This document shows positions 58,422 through 64,000 of a stretch of 64,000 nt of DNA, piece after piece. Within the stretch, counting starts at the first letter, position 1; each line of letters begins with the position of its first letter. Source of the stretch: WHSW01 sp963781265 (GTDB lineage Bacteria > Actinomycetota > Thermoleophilia > Solirubrobacterales > 70-9). The stretch covers positions 22,401 through 86,400 of the forward strand of contig CAWAFH010000006.1 of NCBI GenBank assembly GCA_963781265.1, read 5' to 3'. A model generated the notes under the pieces. That model worked only from the letters and a program-made list of their open reading frames with translations, did no database searches and was not told the origin of the DNA. The position numbers and the translations under genes are program-made.

Positions 58422-59297
58422 CTAGCGCATCGCCGCCCGCCTTTGGCGGGCGGCGATGCCGCGTCTGCGCAGCTTGCGGGCGAGCTCGACGTCGGCCGCT
58501 CCCGGGGCGCCGTCGTCGGCACCGGTCTCGATCAGGGTCGGCAGCCGCTCGAAGCGCGGCTCGGAGAGAAAGACGCTGAGCCCGCGTTCGCCGATCTCGC
58601 CCTCGCCGAGCGGGGCGTGGCGATCCCGGTTGCCACCGAGCGGGATCTGCGAGTCATTCAGGTGCAGGCAGGTGAGCCGGCCGAGGCCGACCTTCCGATC
58701 GAACTCGGCCAGCACCTCGTCGAGCGCCTCGATCGTGCGGATCTCGAACCCTGAGGCGAGCAGATGACAGGAGTCGAGGCAGATCCCGACCCTGGCGTCG
58801 CCGTCGAGGAGCTGGACGAGCTCGCCGAGCTCGTCGAAGTCGCGCCCGAGCGGCCCCTGGGTCCCGGCGGTGTTCTCGAGCAGGATCGGGCAGCTCTCCG
58901 AGTCCGCGAGCGCCGCGGCGATCGCCTTGGCCGCCCGCTTCATCGACGGCCCGTGAGCCTCGCCCTTGCGAGCGCCGGCGTGCAGGACGACGCCGTGGGC
59001 GCCGATCCCGTCGCCGACCCGGAGGGCGTGGGTGAGCGATGCGATCGACTTCGTACGGATCTCGCGCTCCTTGCTCGCGCAGTTGATCAGGTAGACGGCG
59101 TGGATCGTCGCCGAGGCGATCCGCGATGCCTCGAGCGCCTCGCGAAACTCGGCGAAGTCGTCGGCCGAATACCGTGTCGGGCGCCACATCCGCGGGCTCT
59201 GGTTGAAGATCTGGATCGCGTCGGACTTCGACTCGACGCCGCGCTCGACCGCCTTGGCCAAGCCGCCCGCTGTGGAAACATGCGCGCCGATCTGCAA
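58422..59297 (-). CDS. nfo: Endonuclease IV (AP endonuclease)
   Basis: Cleaves DNA at abasic sites in base-excision repair; zinc-dependent TIM barrel. The 291-residue protein begins LQIGAHVSTAGGLAKAVERG, matching the family start, and contains GVVLHAGARKGEAHG, ILLENTAGTQGPLG, VGICLDSCHLLASGF, and CLHLNDSQIPLGGNRDRHAP, which carry the metal-binding His, Glu and Asp residues. TTG 59297 is the start that fits homology. Its start lies only four bases from the divergent gltX start. The C-terminal RGIAARQRRAAMR is basic. Confidence 0.93.
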   Translation of the reverse strand: MQIGAHVSTAGGLAKAVERGVESKSDAIQIFNQSPRMWRPTRYSADDFAEFREALEASRIASATIHAVYLINCASKEREIRTKSIASLTHALRVGDGIGAHGVVLHAGARKGEAHGPSMKRAAKAIAAALADSESCPILLENTAGTQGPLGRDFDELGELVQLLDGDARVGICLDSCHLLASGFEIRTIEALDEVLAEFDRKVGLGRLTCLHLNDSQIPLGGNRDRHAPLGEGEIGERGLSVFLSEPRFERLPTLIETGADDGAPGAADVELARKLRRRGIAARQRRAAMR

Positions 59298-59301
59298 AGT
59301 G

Positions 59302-60679
59302 ATGAACCAGTCCCCGAGAGTCCGCTTCGCCCCGTCGCCGACCGGTGTCCTGCACATCGGCGGAGCGCGCACGGCACTCTACAACTGGCTCTTCGCGCGG
59401 GGCAGCGGCGGCGCCATGGTGTTGCGGATCGAGGACACGGACCGCGAGCGCTCGACCCCTGAGAACGTCGAGCAGATCCTCGATGCGCTGCGCTGGCTCG
59501 AGCTCGACTGGGACGAGGGGCCGCTGAGCCAGGCCGAGCGGGCGGAGCGCCACCGTGAGGCGATCGACGGGCTGGTCGCGTCGCGGGCGCGCCTATCCGG
59601 ACACGGCGACCGGCGACGACGTGCGTGCGTGGAAGGAGGCGCACGGCAGCGTGGGGTACCGGGGCGAGGCCCGGGAGGGCGACGGGGCCGCCATCCGCCT
59701 CCGGGTCCCGGACGACGGCGAGACGGTGGTCGACGACGTGATCCGCGGGCCGGTCACCTTCGAGAACCGGCTCACCGATGACCTCGTGATCGCGCGCGGC
59801 GACGGGACCCCCCTTTACAACTTCGCGGTCGCCGTCGACGACCTCGACATGGGGATCACGGAGGTGATCCGCGGCGACGACCATCTCTCGAACACGCCGA
59901 AGCAGCTGCTCGTGTTCGAGGCGCTCGGCGCGACCCCGCCGCGCTATGCCCACCTGCCGCTGCTGCACGGACCCGACGGCAAGAAGCTCTCGAAGCGCCA
60001 TGGGGCCGCCTCGGTCCAGGAGCTACGCGCCGCCGGCTACCTGCCCGCCGCGGTACGCAACTACCTCGCCCTGCTCGGCTGGGGAGCCGACGACGACCAG
60101 ACGATCCTCTCCACCGATGAGCTCGTCGAGCAGTTCTCGCTCGAGCGGGTTGGCCGCTCCGCGGCGGTCTTCGACGAGCGCAAGCTCCGCTGGCTCAACG
60201 GTCGATACATGCGCGAGCTCTCGCACGACGCCTACGTCGACGCCGCCGCGGCCGAGCTCGAGCGCTCCGGGCACCCCGAGGCCGCCGCCGATCGCGAGCG
60301 GCTCGCGGCCGCCTGCGCGATCGCCCAGGAGAAGGCGCAGACGCTGTCCGAGCTGTGGCCGCTGATCGCGTTCTTGTTCGAGCCCCCCGTCGACGACCCG
60401 AAGGCTTGGTCGAAGGTGATGGAGCGCGACGGGGTGGCGGCGGGGCTCGAGGCCGCGCGCGACGTGCTGCGCTCCGCCGACCCGTTCGACCCGGCGACGC
60501 TCGAGGCGGGGCTTGGTCCCGTCGCGGAGCGCCTCGGGCTCAAGCCGCGCGACCTCTACCAGCCGCTCCGGGTCGCGATCACGGGCACCACGGTCTCGCC
60601 CGGGATCTTCGAGTCCCTCGCCGCGCTCGGCCGCGAGGAGGCCGTCTCGCGAGTCGAAGCGGCCGCACGACGCCTGTAG
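59302..60679 (+). CDS. gltX: Glutamyl-tRNA synthetase, interrupted by a one-base frameshift
   Basis: Charges tRNA-Glu. The first frame (from ATG 59302) has the HIGH region FAPSPTGVLHIGGARTALYN and RIEDTDRERSTPENVEQIL. Near 59577-59586 the frame must shift: GTC-GCG-TCG-C-GGG-CGC-GCC-TAT reads VAS then GRAYPDTATGDDVRAWKEAH once one C is skipped. The second frame has TPLYNFAVAVDDLDMGITEV, the KMSKS-like KKLSKRHG, and the C-terminal anticodon-binding region to 60679. Removing one base gives 458 residues, normal for GluRS. Because gltX is usually essential, a sequence error is likely, unless another copy exists. Confidence 0.9.
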
Positions 60680-60778
60680 GCGGGCGGAATTCGCGCTCAT
60701 CGCTAAACAACCGCGCTCGACTGCCGATCTAAGTTGTGAACGCGTGCGACCGCACGCGCCGGAAAGCCTGTAACGACG

Positions 60779-61837
60779 ATGAGCCAAGCAGTCAACGCCA
60801 AGCGCCCGAGTTCCGGTGTGCGCCGCGCTGGAGTCGGAGGCCGGAGGCTCGCCGACGCCTTCGACGCGGTGACCAAGATGCCGGCCCTCTCGGAGGCCCG
60901 CCGCCGCCTGGTCGGTCTCTGCGAGCGCCAGGCGCCCTCGGCCGCTGACGTCGCCGAAGCGGTCGAGTCCGACGCCGCCCTCGCGGTCGCCGTGATGCGC
61001 GCCGCCAACAACGGCGACGGCCCGTCGGGCCGGACCGGGGGAGTGCGCGAGGCGGTCGAGTACCTGAACACCGGGGGCGTCGCGACGCTCGCCGATCGGC
61101 TCGAGACTTACGACACGCTGGAGCCCGCGGGCCCGGCCGCCGGGCGCCACGAGCGCTTCCGCCGCCACGGGGTCGCGGTCCGGATCGCGACCGAGCGGGT
61201 CGGCGAGGTCGCGCGGCTGCCGCAGCGCGACGAGCTCGCGGTCGCGGCCCTGCTCCACGACGTCGGCAAGCTGGTGCTCGCCGAGCTCTACGGCGACGAG
61301 CAGTCGCACGGCAAGCCCGGTGAGACGCCCGAGGAGCGCGCGCGCCGCGAGCGCCGCGAGCTCGGCATCGACCATGCCCTCGTCGGTGCGGTGCTGGTTC
61401 GCCGCTGGGGTCTGCCCGCCTCGATCTCCTCGGCGATCGAGCGCCACCACGCCGCTGACGCGACCGGCCACGCCGCCGCACTGAGGCTCGCCGACCTGAT
61501 CGTCCACTACGCCGCTGCCGACCCGGTCTCGACCGACTCCCTGCGCGAGTCGGCGAGCTCGCTCGAGATCTCCGACGAGACGCTCAGCGGGCTGCTGTTC
61601 GAGTTTCCCCACGTCGGCGAGCGCCGCCGCCGCGCATCGGAGCCCTGCCCGCTGTCGATGCGCGAGATCGACGCCCTGCGAGGGCTCGCCGAGGGCAAGG
61701 TCTACAAGCAGATCGCCGCCGAGCTCTCGCTCTCGGTCAGCACCGTGCGCACCCACCTGCACAACGTCTATCGCAAGATCGGCGCCGTGGATCGCGCCCA
61801 GGCCGTGCTCATCGCCCGGGACCGCGGCTGGCTCTGA
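60779..61837 (+). CDS. HDOD-domain protein with C-terminal LuxR HTH
   Basis: A 352-residue regulator. Residues ~25-250 resemble the HDOD fold: LADAFDAVTKMPALSEARRR, AVAVMRAANNG, and an HD pair in AALLHDVGKLVLAELYGDE, then VLVRRWGLPASISSAIERHH. The HD is intact, so hydrolase activity cannot be excluded. The C-terminal LuxR HTH is LSMREIDALRGLAEGKVYKQ and LSVSTVRTHLHNVYRKIGAV. HDOD joined to a LuxR HTH is uncommon in my knowledge. Dispersed repeat copy D follows the stop at once. Confidence 0.87.
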   Translation: MSQAVNAKRPSSGVRRAGVGGRRLADAFDAVTKMPALSEARRRLVGLCERQAPSAADVAEAVESDAALAVAVMRAANNGDGPSGRTGGVREAVEYLNTGGVATLADRLETYDTLEPAGPAAGRHERFRRHGVAVRIATERVGEVARLPQRDELAVAALLHDVGKLVLAELYGDEQSHGKPGETPEERARRERRELGIDHALVGAVLVRRWGLPASISSAIERHHAADATGHAAALRLADLIVHYAAADPVSTDSLRESASSLEISDETLSGLLFEFPHVGERRRRASEPCPLSMREIDALRGLAEGKVYKQIAAELSLSVSTVRTHLHNVYRKIGAVDRAQAVLIARDRGWL

Positions 61838-61842
61838 GAAAA

Positions 61843-61960
61843 CGCGCCAGTCCTGCGCTCTCGCCTGAATCAATTGCCCGCGGCTACGCCACGGGCTTTC
61901 TCTTCTGCTTTCGCGTCCGGGCGTGCGCGGCGATCGCTCTGCCGAAAACGAACGAGCGGC
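61843..61960 (+). repeat. Dispersed repeat copy D with compensated hairpin
   Basis: Begins six bases after the HDOD-LuxR stop: CGCGCCAGTCCTGCGCTC, then CTGAATCAATT and a stem GCCCGCGGC (61876-61884), TAC loop, GCCACGGGC (61888-61896), followed by TTT. Compared with copies B and C, the second pair is C-G instead of T-A, a compensatory change, while one inner pair is mismatched. CTTTCGCGTCCGGGCGTGC and GCGGCGA end it. It could serve as terminator between two convergent genes. Confidence 0.8.
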
Positions 61961-61968
61961 GAGCGGCG

Positions 61969-62586
61969 CTAGTCGATCAAGCGTGAGCGCATGCCGATCG
62001 CGACCGCGTGAGTGCGGTCGCGGGCGTGCAGGCGGGCGAGCACGGCCTTGGTATGCGTGCGGACCGTCTCCGTGCTCAGGCCCAGATGCTGCGCGGCGTC
62101 ATCGGTCGAGAGGCCGTTCGCGTACAGCTGCAGGATCTCGCGCTGGCGCCTGGTCAGCGCCAGGGAGCCGTTCTTGGCGGCCGCCGCCGGGTCGACGAAG
62201 GTCTCGGAGTCGGCGGCGGAGTCGACGGCGCGGCACAGGGCAGTCTCGGCCGAGCTCTTCGCGACGAACGCGGTCGCGCCGGCCTCGATCGCCTCGGTCG
62301 CGACGAGGCGCTCGGGGCGCGAGCCGTGGGCGACGATCCCGAGCCCCGGGCGGGCCTTGCGGAGCGCCTTGATCGCGGCGAGCCCGACGAGCGCGTCACC
62401 GCGCTCGTTGCCGGATGGCAGATCGACGATCGCGACGTCGAAATCGCCGAGCGAGGTGATCAGCTCGAGCGCGTGGCGGCCGTCGGCCGCCTCCTCGACC
62501 TCGTAGCGGTCGGCGAGCATGCCTCGGACCCCGACCCGAATGGCCGGCTGCTCATCGATTACCAGGCAGCGTCGTTCGTCGTTCAT
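61969..62586 (-). CDS. NarL/FixJ-type response regulator
   Basis: A 205-residue protein. The receiver (MNDERRCLVIDEQPAIRVGV; FDVAIVDLPSGNERG with the likely phospho-acceptor Asp; ATAFVAKSSAETAL with the conserved Lys) is somewhat atypical: the acidic pair is D-E. The HTH is LTRRQREILQLYANGLSTDD and LSTETVRTHTKAVLARLHAR. ATG 62586 was preferred to a longer frame because the receiver starts there. No kinase is adjacent. It diverges from the Rrf2 gene with about 208 bases between. Confidence 0.88.
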   Translation of the reverse strand: MNDERRCLVIDEQPAIRVGVRGMLADRYEVEEAADGRHALELITSLGDFDVAIVDLPSGNERGDALVGLAAIKALRKARPGLGIVAHGSRPERLVATEAIEAGATAFVAKSSAETALCRAVDSAADSETFVDPAAAAKNGSLALTRRQREILQLYANGLSTDDAAQHLGLSTETVRTHTKAVLARLHARDRTHAVAIGMRSRLID

Positions 62587-62794
62587 TGGCAGTGCCCCGA
62601 GACCCGGGGCCGGACGCTCCCCCGAGCTACTGCCGCGCCGAGGCCGAGGGTCTCGGTCGCGGCACCTCTCTACCGCTGCGGGCATCCTAGCCGGGTCGGA
62701 GCCGAGGGTGTGGCCGACGGTCGGTAGGAGCGAGGTTTTTCCGTCCCCATCCGCTAGAACCTGCGGCGATGACGATCATGCGTCCAGGCTCGCG

Positions 62795-63193
62795 ATGATC
62801 TCCGTGACCTCCAAGTCGCGTTACGCGGTCGTCGCGATGGCCGAGCTCGCCCGATCGGGTGAGCGCCCGGTCCCGATCGCCCAGGTCGCCGAGCGCCGCG
62901 GGATGCCGGTCCAGTTCCTCGAGCAGCTGTTCTCGACCCTTCGCCGCGACGGTCTGCTGGTCAGCCAGCGGGGGGTCAAGGGCGGCTACCGGCTGGCCCG
63001 CGAGCCGGACCAGATCACGGTCCTCGAGGTCGTTCAGGCCCTCGACGGCAAGGTCGGCGCCGAGGCCGACGAGGCCGGCGGGATCTGGAAGGAGGGCGTC
63101 GAGTCGTTGCGCGACGTGTTCAGCCGCACGACGATCGCCGACATCGCGCGCCGCGAGGCCGACGAGGCCGGCGCCGGCATGTACCACATCTAA
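62795..63193 (+). CDS. Rrf2-family transcriptional regulator lacking the Fe-S cysteines
   Basis: A 132-residue winged-helix regulator: SKSRYAVVAMAELARSGERP, VPIAQVAERRGMPVQFLEQL and LLVSQRGVKGGYRLAREPDQ are typical Rrf2 features. The region that holds three Cys in IscR/NsrR reads DGKVGAEADEAGGIWKEGVE with no Cys, so it cannot bind an Fe-S cluster in the usual way. It might resemble CymR-type or other cluster-free members. ATG 62795. Target genes are not evident; no cysteine or iss/suf genes are near. Confidence 0.88.
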   Translation: MISVTSKSRYAVVAMAELARSGERPVPIAQVAERRGMPVQFLEQLFSTLRRDGLLVSQRGVKGGYRLAREPDQITVLEVVQALDGKVGAEADEAGGIWKEGVESLRDVFSRTTIADIARREADEAGAGMYHI

Positions 63194-63255
63194 AAGGCGC
63201 CCCGGCACGGAGCGGGATTCGCTTGCTGGAGCCAGTCTTTCTCCTGCGACATCGC

Positions 63256-63657
63256 CTACTCCGACAGGTCGGCCGCCTGGAGGGCCGACTCCCAGCTCGG
63301 AAAGAGACGCTGCACACCGATCCGACCGTCCGCGAACTTGGAGACGACTGCTCCTATCTGCATTGTCATTGGGATGCCCGAGCCCTTGGTCCGACCGGTC
63401 AGCTCATGCAGGGATACGACGGCGTCCCCGGCGTCGCGCAGCTCCTGGGCCTCGAAGCCGAAGTCGTCAAAGTTGTCCCGCCATTGCCGGTCAAGCCTTC
63501 GAAGCCCATCGTGGCCGTGGTACTCGGGGTCATCGGGCCACTCCGGAATCGAGTACAGGACCGTGTCGTCAGTGAAGTAGGGAAGGGCAGCGTCCATGCC
63601 TCCCGACGCATAGGCGGCGTTGGCCCGCCGCACGATCTCCACGTTCTCCTGCGACAT
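63256..63657 (-). CDS. SnoaL/NTF2-like protein
   Basis: A 133-residue alpha+beta cone protein. It begins MSQENVEIVRRANAAYASGG, a very common start of actinobacterial SnoaL-like proteins, then AALPYFTDDTVLYSIPEWPD, YHGHDGLRRLDRQWRDNF and HELTGRTKGSGIPM. Members include ketosteroid isomerase-like enzymes and many of unknown activity. It lies three bases after a second SnoaL-like gene on the same strand. No specific substrate can be given. Confidence 0.85.
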   Translation of the reverse strand: MSQENVEIVRRANAAYASGGMDAALPYFTDDTVLYSIPEWPDDPEYHGHDGLRRLDRQWRDNFDDFGFEAQELRDAGDAVVSLHELTGRTKGSGIPMTMQIGAVVSKFADGRIGVQRLFPSWESALQAADLSE

Positions 63658-63660
63658 CGC

Positions 63661-64000
63661 TTACTCCTGAAGCCCGGCGTCAGGGTGAGCGTGCTGGCGG
63701 TCCCAGTAGAGGACGAGCGTCGTCACCTTGCCATCGCGAAGGTGGAACAGGTTCGCTCCCTTCATCTGTATGTCCCCGACCTCCAGGCCGCTGGTCTTGC
63801 CGCGCCCCCTGAGGTGCATGAGCACGAACACCTGCTCATCGTCGAGCGCTCGGTACTCATCGGCCTCGGTCCGCAAATGCTCAAAGGCGCTCAGGGATTC
63901 GCGCCACGCCTCTGCCATCGCCGCCACTCCGCTCCAGCTTCCGGGGGCCGGGCCGTCGGCGACTACGAAGGTGATTTCCGGGTGCGCCCACTCGACGGAG
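63661..64000 (-). CDS. SnoaL/NTF2-like protein, 5' end outside window
   Basis: The frame remains open to the window edge (64000), reading VEWAHPEITFVVADGPAPGS before the internal ATG at 63927, so the true start lies outside. The visible 112 residues include MAEAWRESLSAFEHLRTEAD, QVFVLMHLRGRGKTSGLEVG and ANLFHLRDGKVTTLVLYWDR, matching SnoaL-like proteins. It is paired with a paralogous-fold gene three bases downstream. Function not assignable. Confidence 0.8.
   Translation of the reverse strand, partial: SVEWAHPEITFVVADGPAPGSWSGVAAMAEAWRESLSAFEHLRTEADEYRALDDEQVFVLMHLRGRGKTSGLEVGDIQMKGANLFHLRDGKVTTLVLYWDRQHAHPDAGLQE

Noticed and set aside
59577..59590. Programmed +1 frameshifting in gltX
   Set aside because: No slippery codon followed by a stop or stimulatory structure is visible; sequence error or real mutation is simpler.

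Overview
The window is very GC-rich, gene-dense DNA from what looks like a high-GC actinobacterium. The protein flavour (Rpf-like hydrolase under a c-di-AMP riboswitch, class E sortase, BldC-like regulator, many LuxR-HTH orphans, many GTG/TTG starts) suggests Thermoleophilia/Solirubrobacterales, but that placement is inference because no rRNA or other marker is present. I found no tRNA, rRNA, CRISPR array, transposase or prophage.

Layout. (1) 1-11554 is a housekeeping block: 3' end of thrS, then infC-rpmI-rplT closed by a strong terminator, then a tightly overlapping run of SpoU methyltransferase-pheS-pheT-argC-argJ-argB-argD. (2) 11565-29119 is an exopolysaccharide locus with five glycosyltransferases, a flippase, a polymerase/ligase, a Wzz/tyrosine-kinase fusion, a BioF2-type acetyltransferase, a JmjC-like cupin, a secreted beta-helix protein, a NodB-like protein and a fused glucuronyl C5-epimerase/polysaccharide deacetylase. 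(3) 29197-38911 holds two tandem coiled-coil proteins, a sortase, argG, an Rpf-like hydrolase behind a c-di-AMP riboswitch, an MFS transporter fused to a coiled-coil tail, a probable short transcript, an HD-GYP protein and two MerR-type regulators. (4) 38989-46973 is signalling plus surface sugar: degenerate GGDEF, SpoIIE phosphatase/kinase fusion with STAS partner, two LuxR-HTH regulators, an LPFTG surface protein, an initiating sugar transferase and a Wzy/TPR protein. (5) 47092-50714 is an 896-residue coiled-coil protein followed by a frameshifted member of the coiled-coil family. (6) 50725-64000 contains sixA-like, dnaE, a Cys-rich protein, a two-component system, two divergent small proteins, nfo, a frameshifted gltX, HDOD-LuxR, a response regulator, an Rrf2 protein and two SnoaL-like proteins.

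Four observations go beyond routine annotation. Four proteins (29197, 29832, 33990, 49985) share a C-terminal block of about 45 residues (QMA...G..R...LR...D....LDxIFG) behind variable coiled coils, one of them fused to an MFS transporter. Promoter regions in the same part of the window carry TTGCA dyads and 11-bp-period repeats next to two MerR/BldC-type regulators. Three small exported or membrane proteins share a Q-Y-x3-L motif; two end in LPFTG sorting signals, and two are divergently transcribed from a region with three GATGAGA boxes at exact 11-bp spacing beside an OmpR-type two-component system. A dispersed repeat occurs four times, once in frame inside argC, and three copies carry a hairpin with a compensatory base change.

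Two genes (gltX and the coiled-coil gene at 49985) are each restored by removing one base. Because gltX is normally essential, sequencing error is a live explanation for both.
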